From: Burkholderiales bacterium
GTDB lineage: Bacteria; Pseudomonadota; Gammaproteobacteria; Burkholderiales; Burkholderiaceae_C
Length of the DNA stretch: 45,847 nucleotides
Assembly: GCA_947453625.1 (NCBI GenBank)
Contig: CANGHK010000042.1
Coordinates: forward strand, 1-45,847
Direction: 5' to 3'
The number at the start of each line of letters is the position of its first letter. The first letter of the stretch is position 1. Under the pieces are notes generated by a model, which was given only the letters and a program-made list of their open reading frames with translations, had not been told where the DNA came from and did not search any database. Below are positions 32,658 to 42,619 of this stretch, piece by piece. Position numbers and translations under genes: made by a program.

Positions 32658-32996
32658 GGCTCGCCGCCCCCTCGCGTGAATATCGACGCAGTCAGCACGC
32701 GCCATGCCTCATCAAGACCGACCACGGGACTGCAAGGATTGACCCTGGGCACTTCGTTCTCAGCCACCGATCACCGATCGATCGCTGCGGGATGGCTGCA
32801 TTCTGGTTCAGGTCGAACGGCACAAGGCGAAGGTTTTCACGTTCTGGCTGAGCGTCGCGGGCCAGTACATTTGCCGTTTCGCAAACGATCTGCTGATTTT
32901 GGGTGACAGGGCGCGGGACATGCTCGTGGGTCGACCCCAGGCATTGGCGAGTTGCGGATCGGCGGATGCCTTGGCCGGCGGCATGCCGGCCGGGAC
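32658..32996. other. Intergenic region with one protein-like fragment
   Basis: No gene with a start codon is supported. A forward frame at about 32788-32940 reads GCILVQVERHKAKVFTFWLS then VAGQYICRFANDLLILGDRA. It looks like natural protein sequence but has no ATG, GTG or TTG start after the preceding stop. It may be the tail of a lost gene. Confidence 0.3.
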
Positions 32997-33743
32997 TCAC
33001 AGGTCGCGGGCCCACACTTGACCGATCAGGTCCTTGCCGAAGCTGCGGTGGGCTTCCTGCTCGACGAGGCGGAAACCCGCGGCCTCGTAGATGCGCCGGG
33101 CCGAGACCAGCACGTCGTTGGTCCACAGCACCATGCGGCGGTAGCCTTTGGCGGTGGCAAACTGCAGGCACTCGTCGACCAGCCGCCGGCCCAGGCCCAA
33201 GCCGCGCGCTGACGACTCGACATACAGCATCCGCAGCTTGGCCGTCTCGTCGTCCTGCCGCACCACGAAGACAGCCCCGACCACCTCGCCCGCGCGCTCG
33301 GCCACCCAGCAGCGTTCGTGATCCGGCTGGAAGCTGCGGACGAACTGCGCCGCAATCTCGGCCGCCAGCGCATCGAAGCTCCAGTCCCAGCCGTATTCCT
33401 CGGCGTACAGTCGCGCCTGCCGATGCACGATCCAGCCCAGGTCACCCGGCAAGGGATCGCGCAGCGTGAAGGCCGGGTTCGCCGGCAAGTCGCCCAGCAG
33501 GCGACGGATACGGGCCATCGCGCCGACCAGTTCGCGCTGCTCGCGCGGTGACAGGCGGGCGAGCAAGGCGCCGATCGCCTCGTCCGAGCCCGACGTCGCC
33601 GAGGCGTCGGCGATCTCGCCAGGGACGCCGGCCTGTGGCAGCGATGCGCCTGCACTGGGCAGCCGGTCGTTCAGCGCCCCGATGAGGCGGGTATGGAAGC
33701 GATTGAACTGACGGAAGTCGTCGATCTGCTGGCTTGTGGTCAT
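32997..33743 (-). CDS. GNAT acetyltransferase with residual MarR dimerisation helices (wHTH missing)
   Basis: 248 residues. Residues about 93-248 are a full GNAT domain as in MarR-GNAT fusions: LGWIVHRQARLYAEEYGWDW, ERCWVAERAGEVVGAVFVVR, the acetyl-CoA loop RGLGLGRR (180-187) and LWTNDVLVSARRIYEAAGFR. Residues 10-28 (FRQFNRFHTRLIGALNDRL) and 54-84 (DEAIGALLARLSPREQRELV) correspond to the first and last helices of the MarR half. The winged helix that should lie between them, about 60-70 residues, is replaced by a short Ala/Gly/Ser linker. Usual fusions are about 310 residues. The frame is intact, so an acetyltransferase is likely made without DNA binding. Confidence 0.8.
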   Translation of the reverse strand: MTTSQQIDDFRQFNRFHTRLIGALNDRLPSAGASLPQAGVPGEIADASATSGSDEAIGALLARLSPREQRELVGAMARIRRLLGDLPANPAFTLRDPLPGDLGWIVHRQARLYAEEYGWDWSFDALAAEIAAQFVRSFQPDHERCWVAERAGEVVGAVFVVRQDDETAKLRMLYVESSARGLGLGRRLVDECLQFATAKGYRRMVLWTNDVLVSARRIYEAAGFRLVEQEAHRSFGKDLIGQVWARDL

Positions 33744-33861
33744 GCCTCGCCCTTGTTGCCTGGAGCAAAATTATGCGCGTGGGACGGTGCGCCGCGCCTG
33801 TGTCTGCTCTGCAGGATAGCCGCCGGGTCGCTGGCGGCATGCAGTCGGTTCGGGCCAGTCC

Positions 33862-35058
33862 TCAGGCGCTGGCCAGCGCTGCCGTCCGGCCCAGTTCGGC
33901 GCGGCGCGACAGCAGGAAGGTGGCCATGCTGCAGGCGATGAATCCCAGCGCCACCGCCGGCAGCGACCCGGGGCCCAGGTGCAACCAGGCCTGGCTGCCG
34001 GCCGCCGCGCCCAGCGACATGCCGACATAGAGCGCCGACGCGTTGATCGCCAGCAGCAGGTTGCGCAACTCGGGCGCCAGGCCGATCAGCCTGCGTTGCT
34101 GCGGCGCGTAAAAGCCCATGCCCGACATCGACCAGAAGCCGTAGGCGGCAATGCCCAGCCAGGGCAGCCCGGGCAGCAGCAGCATCGCGCCACTGGCGCA
34201 AGCCATGCCGATCACCGAGGCCTGCAGGCTGCGCGGCGCGCCCAGGCGGTCGCCGAGACGGCCCGCCAGCAGGTTGCCGGCCACCCCGCTCAGGCCGCCC
34301 ACCAGCAGCGCGATCGACAACTGGCCAGGGCTGACGCCAAAGCGCTCCTGGAGAAAGGGCGCGACCAGCGCAAACAGCGAGAACTGCGCGGACATATGGC
34401 ATACCGACATCGCCACCGACCAGGCGGCGGCCGGCTGGCGAAAGACCTGGCCAAAGCTCGCCAGCGAGACGCTGGGCGCGGCGCGCCGGTCGCCCACCAG
34501 CAGCGCGATCGCGAGCGCGGTGAGCAGGCCGAGCAGGGCCAGCCCGCCGAACATCCAACGCCAGCCCAGCAGCGCACCCAGCCAGGACGTCAGCGGCAAC
34601 CCCAGCACGCTGGCCAGCGTCATGCCGCCAAACACCACCGCCAGCGCATGGCCTTGGCGCTCGGGGGGCACCAGCCCGGCGCCCAGCCCCGAGGCCACCG
34701 GCCCGACCGCGGCCGCCCCCAGCGCCATCAGCACCCGCGCCGCGACCACGCCGCCGTAGGTCGGCGCCAGCGCGCTGAGCAGGCAGCCCGACGCCATCAC
34801 GCCCAGCCCGCCCAGCAGCAGCGTGCGCCGCGGCAGGCTGCCGGCCGCCACCTGCAGCAGCGGCGCGGCCAGCGCGAAGGTCAGCGCGAACACCGTGATC
34901 AGCACCGCGATATCGGGCTTGGACACGCCCAGGTCGACCGCCATGTTGTTGACCAGCCCGACGACCGCGATCGACGAGGTGCCCATCGCGAAATAGGCCA
35001 GGCACAGCGACCACAGGCCGAGGGTGGTGTGGCCGGGTTTTTCCAATGGGTGCGTCAT
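33862..35058 (-). CDS. Major facilitator superfamily transporter (drug/metabolite exporter type)
   Basis: 398 residues from ATG 35058 (MTHPLEKPGHTTLGLWSLCL). Twelve hydrophobic segments with the DHA1-style layout. Loop 2-3 has GSLPRRTLLLGGLGVMASG and TM4 has RVLMALGAAAVGPVASGLGA; the C-terminal half has GRLGDRLGAPRSLQ. Similar to AraJ/YdhP-type exporters of sugars or aromatic compounds. Homology begins at MTHPLEK, so longer in-frame extensions into the 263-bp divergent spacer are rejected. Substrate unknown. Confidence 0.83.
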   Translation of the reverse strand: MTHPLEKPGHTTLGLWSLCLAYFAMGTSSIAVVGLVNNMAVDLGVSKPDIAVLITVFALTFALAAPLLQVAAGSLPRRTLLLGGLGVMASGCLLSALAPTYGGVVAARVLMALGAAAVGPVASGLGAGLVPPERQGHALAVVFGGMTLASVLGLPLTSWLGALLGWRWMFGGLALLGLLTALAIALLVGDRRAAPSVSLASFGQVFRQPAAAWSVAMSVCHMSAQFSLFALVAPFLQERFGVSPGQLSIALLVGGLSGVAGNLLAGRLGDRLGAPRSLQASVIGMACASGAMLLLPGLPWLGIAAYGFWSMSGMGFYAPQQRRLIGLAPELRNLLLAINASALYVGMSLGAAAGSQAWLHLGPGSLPAVALGFIACSMATFLLSRRAELGRTAALASA

Positions 35059-35219
35059 GTTGCAAACCATCGTAGTCGAAGCGGTCTGGCACCCCTGTCG
35101 CCAGGACATCACCCGGCCGCTGGCTTGCCGAACCGGTTCGACGCGATCTCGCCTGGGACCGGGCCATGGCGCCAGGCGGACAATCTGCGCTGATTGACAT
35201 TTCAAACGCGTGAATCGCG

Positions 35220-35261
35220 CCACCCATCGAGCACCACCCATCGCGCGCCATCCATCGACGG
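35220..35261. repeat. Three 14-bp direct repeats (iterons) upstream of the oxygenase gene
   Basis: CCACCCATCG occurs at 35220 and 35234, and CCATCCATCG at 35248, an exact 14-bp period with variable last four bases. The array ends 60 bp before the oxygenase ATG and lies in the divergent spacer with the MFS gene. Regular iterons in a promoter region may be a regulator-binding array; a small decaying minisatellite is the alternative. Confidence 0.65.
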
Positions 35262-35321
35262 CGCCGTGGCGGGCCCGGCAGGGCGGTGAACCGTGGACGC
35301 GCCCAATGGAGAGAACACCCC

Positions 35322-37610
35322 ATGCCTTCAATCGCTGACAAACTGGCCACGCTGCTGAGCAAGGTCCGCCGACCCGGGGATTTCCATGCCATGGGCGTGG
35401 CCGAACTGCGGGCACCGCGCCTGGAGGTGCTGGGTGTCGGCCCGCTGGCCCTGCCCTTGCTGCCGGCCCAGGCCGAGCAGTTGATCGCCGTGGCCGAGCG
35501 CGCGCCCTACGGCCGTGGCGTCGAAACCCTGGTCGACACCACGGTTCGGAAAACCTGGCAGATCGGCGCCGACCGGGTCCGGATAGACGGCAAGCATTGG
35601 GCCGGGACGATGGATGCCATCGTGGCGCGGGCTTGCGATGGGCTGGGCGTGGACGAGCCGGTGGCGGCCGAGTTGTACAAGCTGCTGATCTACGACGAGG
35701 GCAGCCATTTCGTCAGCCACCGCGACACCGAGAAGAGCCCCGGCATGTTCGCCACGCTGCTGATCACGCTGCCCTCCTTGCACAGCGGCGGCGACCTGCT
35801 GGTGCGCCACAAGGGCCGCGAGGTGCGCCTGGCGATGCGCTGCGAAGACCCGTCGGAAGTGGCGTTCGCAGCCTTCTATGCCGATTGCGTGCACGAGGTG
35901 CTGCCGGTGTCCTCGGGCTACCGGATGGTGCTGGTCTACAACCTGCTGCGCCAGGGCGGTGGCCGCGCGCTCGGGCCGCCCAACCATGACAAGGAACAAG
36001 CCGGTCTCGAGGCGCTGCTGCGGCGCTGGTCGGCCGCCAAGTCAGCGCCCGACGACGACAGCCCCGAAAAGCTGGTGTTCCCGCTCGAGCATGCCTACAC
36101 GTCCGCCGAATTGTCGTTTCCGACGCTCAAGGGCGCCGACGCTGCCGCGGGCGCCGTGCTCACCGCGGCGGCTGCGCGGGCCGGCTGTGATCTCCATGTC
36201 GCGCTGCTGACGGTAGAGGAAAGTGGTTCGGCCGAGTACACCGGCTACTCACGACGCAGCCGTTGGCAAAGAGATGATGATGGCGACGAGGAATTCGAGA
36301 TCGGCGAGATCTTCGAGTCCAGTCGGACGCTGTCGGGCTGGGTCAGACCCGATGGCAGTTCGGTGGCGTTTGGCCCCCTGCCTTTCGAAGATGACGAGCT
36401 TTGCCCGGCCGATGCCTTGGCCGACATGGAACCCGACGAGCAGCAATTCCAGGAGGCCACCGGCAACGAAGGCGCGTCGTTCGAGCGCACTTACAGCCGG
36501 GCGGCGCTGGTGCTGTGGCCCAAGGAGCGCCGCCTGGCGGTCCTCAACCAAGGCGGCTTGCCGGTCACCCTGCCTTACCTGGGCGAATTGGCCGGACGCT
36601 GGGCCGCGGGCGATCAGGACCGCGAATCGCCGGTGTGGCGCGAGGCGCATCAACTCGCCGGCCACATGCTGCGCCGCTGGCAAAAGCAGCCCTACTACCG
36701 GCAGCAGGTCGACGAGAGCGCCGGCGCCAGGATGCTCGGATTGATGGTCCGATTGAAGGACACCGAGCGCGTCGAAGCGATCCTGGCCGACGTCATCGCC
36801 ACGGGCGGGCATGGCAAGGGCGACAACGACGCCGTGCAACTGGCCCTGGGCCTGCTGCCGGCGCCACGGGCCGGAAAATGGCTGGAGCGCATCGTCGCCG
36901 CCAACGCCGAGATCTGCCCTTGCAGTTGCGCCGACCTGCTGGCCCGCGTCGCGCGAGTGGACGCGATTGCGGACCACCTCGCCCCGGCCGGCAAGGCGCT
37001 GCTGCTGGCGCTGCCGGGCGATCCGGCGCGGGCCTCAGAGGCGGCTACCGCCTGGCGGGCGCAGCCCGTCGATGCCGGCTTTGTCGTCGACAGCGTGACG
37101 GCGCTGTCCCGCATCGACCCGACGCTGGCGGACGCCGCGGTGGATCACCTGCTGGCCTGGCCAATGACCTACGGCCTGGACGCGGTCATCCTGCCGGCCG
37201 TCAGGCAGATGGTGCCGCAGCAGGCCGGCGCGGGTTCGACGGCCGCCTTTCAGCGCTTGCGCGCCGCCTGCCTGGACCACCTCCATGCGCGATTGGCAAT
37301 CCTGCTGGAAGCGCCCGCCGACTGGACCCGCGCTGGCACCACCCGTTGCCAATGTGGCAGCTGCCTTGCACTGGGCCGGTTCCTGGTCGACCCCGGCCAG
37401 CGGCATTGGGCTTTCAAGGCGAGTGAAGCGGATCGCCGGCATCTGGAGGACACGGTACGCAGCGATGGCTGCGACCTGGACTGCGCGACCGACAAGCGCG
37501 GTCGACCGTACACGCTGTTGTGCACCAAGAACCAGGCCAGTTACGACCGTCGCGCCGCACAACGTCAGCAGGACCTGGAGGATCTGGCGCGGCTGGGCGT
37601 ACCGGGCTAG
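35322..37610 (+). CDS. Large Fe(II)/2-oxoglutarate-dependent oxygenase with Cys-rich C-terminus, function unknown
   Basis: 762 residues from ATG 35322 (MPSIADKLATLLSKVRRPGD), with GGAGAG upstream. Residues about 110-210 form a prolyl-4-hydroxylase-like double-stranded beta-helix: LLIYDEGSHFVSHRDTEKSP gives the iron ligands His133 and Asp135, SGGDLLVRHKGREVRL follows, and CVHEVLPVSSGYRMVLVYNL gives His191 and the 2-oxoglutarate-binding Arg201. The remaining 550 residues are unusual: an acidic segment around 330-390 (DDDGDEEFEIGEI), a long helical repeat-like middle, and a C-terminal cysteine cluster (CQCGSC, later CDLDC and C) before KNQASYDRRAAQRQQDLEDL, suggesting a zinc-binding end. The oxygenase would hydroxylate a macromolecular target, but the substrate is unknown. 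Divergent from the MFS gene. Confidence 0.8.
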   Translation: MPSIADKLATLLSKVRRPGDFHAMGVAELRAPRLEVLGVGPLALPLLPAQAEQLIAVAERAPYGRGVETLVDTTVRKTWQIGADRVRIDGKHWAGTMDAIVARACDGLGVDEPVAAELYKLLIYDEGSHFVSHRDTEKSPGMFATLLITLPSLHSGGDLLVRHKGREVRLAMRCEDPSEVAFAAFYADCVHEVLPVSSGYRMVLVYNLLRQGGGRALGPPNHDKEQAGLEALLRRWSAAKSAPDDDSPEKLVFPLEHAYTSAELSFPTLKGADAAAGAVLTAAAARAGCDLHVALLTVEESGSAEYTGYSRRSRWQRDDDGDEEFEIGEIFESSRTLSGWVRPDGSSVAFGPLPFEDDELCPADALADMEPDEQQFQEATGNEGASFERTYSRAALVLWPKERRLAVLNQGGLPVTLPYLGELAGRWAAGDQDRESPVWREAHQLAGHMLRRWQKQPYYRQQVDESAGARMLGLMVRLKDTERVEAILADVIATGGHGKGDNDAVQLALGLLPAPRAGKWLERIVAANAEICPCSCADLLARVARVDAIADHLAPAGKALLLALPGDPARASEAATAWRAQPVDAGFVVDSVTALSRIDPTLADAAVDHLLAWPMTYGLDAVILPAVRQMVPQQAGAGSTAAFQRLRAACLDHLHARLAILLEAPADWTRAGTTRCQCGSCLALGRFLVDPGQRHWAFKASEADRRHLEDTVRSDGCDLDCATDKRGRPYTLLCTKNQASYDRRAAQRQQDLEDLARLGVPG

Positions 37611-37706
37611 TTCACCTGGATGTCCCGGCATGGCGTCATCGTACTGGCCTGCGGCGGGGGTCAAGCCCGGCATTCATGCCTCGGTGGCCGATCCGGCGCC
37701 AGCCGC

Positions 37707-38384
37707 TCAGTCCAGGTGCCCGACCAGCGACGCGCGCTGGGACAGTTCGATGAAGTTGCCATCCGGATCGCGGACGAAAGACATCCGCACCGTCTCACCC
37801 AGCAGCACCGGCGGCGCGCCCTCCTGGCCACCTCGGCTGAGCACGCCTTCATGCTCGGCGACGCAGTCGCGCACCTGGACCGTGGTGTAACGCCAGCCTG
37901 GCGCCCGCCAGTCGTCACTGCGCGCGACGGGGTGTTCGCCGACGACCATCACCAAGCTGTTGCCACAGCGGTAGACGCCCGGTGCCACCCGCTCGAACTG
38001 CATCACATGGCGCCAGAAATGCTCATGCGCGTCGCGGTTGTTGACCCTCAATTCGATCGCAATGCCGTCCACCTGCTGATCGCCTGGCGGCACCAGAGTG
38101 ACGCGGTTGCCGTCGGGATCGGCAAGCTCGGTGCGTGCCAGCAAGCCCGGACGCGCGATGCGCAGGCCGACCAGGCCGCTGGCCGGCGCCGGCTTGAGCG
38201 GGGCGCGGGCATGGTTGACCTTCAGGATCGACCCGTTCACATGGTGGCGGTGCTGCTGCATGCCGCCACCCAGCTTGCCCATGTGGTCATAGGCCAGACC
38301 GACGGTTTGCTGCCAAAAAGCCAACTGCTCGTCGCGTTGGTTGGTGAACAGTCCGATGTCGAGCTGCGGCTTGGCAAGCTCCAT
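37707..38384 (-). CDS. VOC (glyoxalase/dioxygenase-fold) family protein
   Basis: 225 residues from ATG 38384 (MELAKPQLDIGLFTNQRDEQ). Two VOC repeats can be seen: LAFWQQTVGLAYDHMGKLGG … ELADPDGNRVTLVPP and HEHFWRHVMQFERVAPGVYR … SFVRDPDGNFIELSQ. Both end in the DPDGN-type strand of glyoxalase-like domains, and the Glu of FIEL is a typical metal ligand. Reaction unknown; lyase, dioxygenase and binding proteins share the fold. Convergent with the oxygenase gene, leaving 96 bp. Confidence 0.8.
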   Translation of the reverse strand: MELAKPQLDIGLFTNQRDEQLAFWQQTVGLAYDHMGKLGGGMQQHRHHVNGSILKVNHARAPLKPAPASGLVGLRIARPGLLARTELADPDGNRVTLVPPGDQQVDGIAIELRVNNRDAHEHFWRHVMQFERVAPGVYRCGNSLVMVVGEHPVARSDDWRAPGWRYTTVQVRDCVAEHEGVLSRGGQEGAPPVLLGETVRMSFVRDPDGNFIELSQRASLVGHLD

Positions 38385-38490
38385 GATGAATTCCCCAGCA
38401 AGAAAGTGGCGCGAACGGTTTGGCGAACTATGCCGGCGTGACGGGTTTGGCGGTGTCGCCAAGGACTCAGGCCTGCCGGACCGCCACCGT

Positions 38491-39474
38491 TCAAGGCAGC
38501 AGCAGCACCCGCCCGATCGTGGCGCGGTCCTGCGTCATCGCGAAGGCCTCGGCGTGGCGGTCGAACGGGAAGCGCGCGGCGATGCGCGGGTGGATGCGGC
38601 CGTCGCGGTGCAGCGCGGCCACGTCCTGCAGCAGCAAGCGCGCGCCATCGGGCTCGCGCTCGCGGAACTGGCGCAGGTCGACGCCGATCAGCGACGCCCC
38701 TTTCACGATAGCCAGGTTGCCGCGCAGGCTGCCGATCTGGCCGCTGGCAAAGCCGACCACCAGGTGGCGGCCGCCCCAGCCCAGGGTGCGGAAAGCGGTG
38801 TCCATCAGCGCGCCGCCGACCGGGTCGAGCACCACGTCGACCCCGCGCGGCCCGGCCAGCGCCTTGACGCGGTCTTTCCAGTCTTCTTCCGTGACGTCGA
38901 CCACCTCGTCGGCACCGGCCTCGCGGGTGGCCGCGCATTTGGCGGCGCCGCTGGCCGCGGCTATCACCCGCGCGCCCAGCGCCCGCGCCAGCTGCACCGC
39001 CGCATGGCCGATGCTGCCGGTAGCACCCAGCACCAGCACCGTCTCGCCCGGCTGCAGCCGGCCGCGCTCGCGCAGCGCGTAGAGCGCCGTGCCGTAGGGC
39101 GTGTTCAACACCGCAGCCTCCTCGACCGAGGCCTGCGGCGCCACGGCGTGCAGCGCGTCAGCCGGCAGGCACAGCTGCTGGGCCCAGGCGCCTATCGAGC
39201 TGGAGCCGCAGATCCGGTCGCCCAGGCTGAAGCCAGTGGCCGCGCCGTCGCCGACTTCTTCCCCCAGCGCGTCGACCACGCCGGCGAACTCGCTGCCGAC
39301 GGCAAACGGCAGCGGCGGGCGCCACTGGTAGCCGCCGCGGGCGATCAGCAGGTCGAAGAACGAGATGCCGCAGGCCTGCACCCGCACCCGCACCTGGCCG
39401 GGGCCGGGCAGCGGGTCGGGCAGGGTGTCCAGGCGCGGCCCGAGGGCGAAGTCGTGAACGCGGATTGCTTGCAT
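38491..39474 (-). CDS. NADPH:quinone oxidoreductase family protein (zinc-free MDR)
   Basis: 327 residues from ATG 39474 (MQAIRVHDFALGPRLDTLPD). GROES-like catalytic part with VGSEFAGVVDALGEEVGDGA, then the NADPH loop VLGATGSIGHAAVQLARALG (AxxGxxG). No zinc-binding cysteines at the usual alcohol-dehydrogenase positions, as in quinone reductases. LDPVGGALMDTAFRTLGWGG is the typical DPVGG motif. It probably reduces quinones or enones. Upstream of and co-directional with the VOC gene, 106 bp apart. Confidence 0.85.
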   Translation of the reverse strand: MQAIRVHDFALGPRLDTLPDPLPGPGQVRVRVQACGISFFDLLIARGGYQWRPPLPFAVGSEFAGVVDALGEEVGDGAATGFSLGDRICGSSSIGAWAQQLCLPADALHAVAPQASVEEAAVLNTPYGTALYALRERGRLQPGETVLVLGATGSIGHAAVQLARALGARVIAAASGAAKCAATREAGADEVVDVTEEDWKDRVKALAGPRGVDVVLDPVGGALMDTAFRTLGWGGRHLVVGFASGQIGSLRGNLAIVKGASLIGVDLRQFREREPDGARLLLQDVAALHRDGRIHPRIAARFPFDRHAEAFAMTQDRATIGRVLLLP

Positions 39475-39549
39475 GGGGGCCACCTGGCGGGCGAAGGGAA
39501 ATGGCGCATCGTAGCGGGCGCCTGGCGGCGGGGCTTCTAGACTGCCGCG

Positions 39550-40398
39550 ATGAACACGTTGAATGACATGGCAGTGCTGCGCGCCCGCGCCCAGCGCACC
39601 GAGACACCCTGCGGCGACGGCGTGCTGGCATGGCACCGCTGGGGACCCGCAGACGGGCGGCCGGTGCTGCTGCTGCACGGTGGCTCGGGCAGCTGGACGC
39701 ATTGGGTGCGCAACATCGAACCGCTGGCCCGCGCCGGCCATGCGGTCTGGGTGCCCGACCTGCCCGGTTTCGGCGAGTCCGCGCCGCCGCCCGACGGCCA
39801 CGATGCCGATGTGCTGCCGGGCTGGCTGGAGAGCGGCCTGCAGGCGTTGGTGGGCAGCACGCCGGTGGACCTGGTCGGCTTCTCCTTCGGCGCCCTGGTG
39901 GCCGGGCTGTGGGCGCAGGCCCGGCCGTCGCGGGTGGCGCGGCTGGTGCTGGTCGGCAGCCCGGCGTTGAGCGCCGACAGGCTGCCGCCACTGGATTTGC
40001 GGCGCTGGGAGGACCTGCCCGCTGGCGCGGCGCGCGAGGCAGTGCATCGCCACAACCTGCTGCAGCTGATGCTGGCGCGGGAGGAATCGGCCAGCGCACT
40101 GGCGGTGGCGCTGCACGCCGCCAATGTCGAGCGCGACCGGCTGCGCAAGCGGCGGCTGATGCTCACCGACTCGATGGCGCTGCTGCTGCCCCACGTGCGC
40201 TGCCCGGTGTGGGGCCTGTGGGGGGCGCAGGACGTGCTGTACCGCCACCGCCTGCCGCTGATCGCCCAGGTGCTGGCGCGCGCGCCGGGATTTCAGTCGC
40301 TGGACATCGCGCCGCAGGCCGGCCACTGGGTGCAATTCGAGGCGGCGGAGGCGTTCAATGCGGCGCTGGCCAGTGCGTTGTCGGCGCCGATGGGTTGA
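39550..40398 (+). CDS. Alpha/beta-hydrolase fold protein
   Basis: 282 residues. Oxyanion HGGSGSWTHW follows the first strands; the nucleophile elbow is GFSFGA (Ser near 117); a late Asp is in WGAQDVLYRH and the His in APQAGHWVQFEA, completing a triad. Size and motifs fit esterase or meta-cleavage-product-hydrolase-like enzymes; substrate unknown. Starts at 39550 or at the internal Met7. It is divergent from the quinone reductase, sharing a 75-bp spacer. Confidence 0.82.
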   Translation: MNTLNDMAVLRARAQRTETPCGDGVLAWHRWGPADGRPVLLLHGGSGSWTHWVRNIEPLARAGHAVWVPDLPGFGESAPPPDGHDADVLPGWLESGLQALVGSTPVDLVGFSFGALVAGLWAQARPSRVARLVLVGSPALSADRLPPLDLRRWEDLPAGAAREAVHRHNLLQLMLAREESASALAVALHAANVERDRLRKRRLMLTDSMALLLPHVRCPVWGLWGAQDVLYRHRLPLIAQVLARAPGFQSLDIAPQAGHWVQFEAAEAFNAALASALSAPMG

Positions 40399-40468
40399 AC
40401 TTGGCGGGCAGGTCCGGCAATGCCCCGCCTATCCCGCCTATCCTGCCCATCCCGGCTCAGCCGGCGGC

Positions 40469-41575
<1,107 letters not shown>

Positions 41576-41650
41576 CGCGGGCGCCTGGAAACAGGCCGGA
41601 AGGTTGAGGGGAAGGGGGAATCCGAGCGTATCAGCCAGCGCCGGGCAAGC

Positions 41651-42427
41651 TCAGCGCTTGCGGTCGAGGAAGCGCTGCATGTGCAGCTGCGGCTCGCCGG
41701 TGGTGTAAGCGCTGGCGAACTCGGCCACGCTGCGCGCGATGGCCTCGTCCAGCGGCAGCCGCTCCCAGTCGCGCAGCAGCGCCTTCTGCTGTCGCAGCAC
41801 GCGCGGCCCCAGGCCGGCCAGCTGGCGCGCGGTGCGCTGCACCTCGGCGTCGAGCGAGTCCAGCGCGCAGACCCGGTGCACCAGGCCTTGGGCCAGCGCA
41901 GTGGCCGCGTCGACGGTGTCGCCGGTCAGCAGCATCCAGGCCGCCGCTGCCGGCCCGATCAGGCGCGGCATCAGCGCGGCGTGGATCACCGACGGAATGC
42001 CCACCCGCACCTCGGGCATGCCGTACTGCGAATCGCTGCTGGCCAGACGCAGGTCGCAGGCCATCGCCACTTCGAGCCCGCCGCCCAGACACCAACCGGC
42101 GATGCGCGCGATCACCGGCACCGGGAACAGCCGCACGGCCTCGCACAAGTCCTTCAGCCGGGTGATGAACGCCTCGGCCGTGGCCGGCGTCAGGCCGGCC
42201 ATCTCACCGATGTCGGCGCCGCCGATGAAGGCCTGGTCGCCCTGGCCGCGCAGCACCAGCACGCGCAGTCCAGGCTCGTCGCGCAGCCGGGCCAGCGCGT
42301 CGGTGACGGCCAGGATGGCCGGCGAGCCGATGATGTTCATGGCCTTGGCGCCGCGGACCGTCAGCGTGGCGATGCCCTCGGCGTCGATGGCGGTGTGGAC
42401 ATGCGGGGAGATCTCGGGGATGGTCAT
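41651..42427 (-). CDS. Enoyl-CoA hydratase/isomerase family protein
   Basis: 258 residues from ATG 42427 (MTIPEISPHVHTAIDAEGIA). Crotonase oxyanion-hole segments are QAFIGGADIGEMAGLTPATA and ARIAGWCLGGGLEVAMACDL, and YGMPEVRVGIPSVIHAALMP holds the usual catalytic-side glutamate. Length is normal. It hydrates or isomerises acyl-CoA esters; substrate unspecified. 75 bp upstream of the OYE gene on the same strand, so co-transcription is possible. Confidence 0.87.
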   Translation of the reverse strand: MTIPEISPHVHTAIDAEGIATLTVRGAKAMNIIGSPAILAVTDALARLRDEPGLRVLVLRGQGDQAFIGGADIGEMAGLTPATAEAFITRLKDLCEAVRLFPVPVIARIAGWCLGGGLEVAMACDLRLASSDSQYGMPEVRVGIPSVIHAALMPRLIGPAAAAWMLLTGDTVDAATALAQGLVHRVCALDSLDAEVQRTARQLAGLGPRVLRQQKALLRDWERLPLDEAIARSVAEFASAYTTGEPQLHMQRFLDRKR

Positions 42428-42619
42428 CGGCGGCTTCCTGGGGTGGAGGGGCCAGTATCCACGCCGGCGTTGGGACCCAGACCGCAGGTGCGGATTTGGG
42501 CTGGCCGCTGACGCGGTGCGGCGTCGAAGCGCTTGGGGGTGGTCCAGCAAGCTTGCGGTCCGCCATGTGCAGGCGACGGCAAGGCGCAGCGGGCGAGTCA
42601 GTGCCAGCGGGTCGACCTG
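42428..42619. other. Spacer between enoyl-CoA hydratase and HipA-like remnant
   Basis: Contains the upstream region of the enoyl-CoA hydratase gene. GGAAGCCGCC lies next to the start on the minus strand. No other supported element. Confidence 0.35.

Noticed and set aside
38491-40335. 614-codon reverse frame joining quinone reductase with upstream DNA
   Set aside because: The upstream half is antisense to the alpha/beta-hydrolase; family homology starts at 39474.
40424-40446. CCCGCCTAT tandem copies between hydrolase and OYE genes
   Set aside because: Only about two imperfect short copies in C-rich DNA; no evidence of function.
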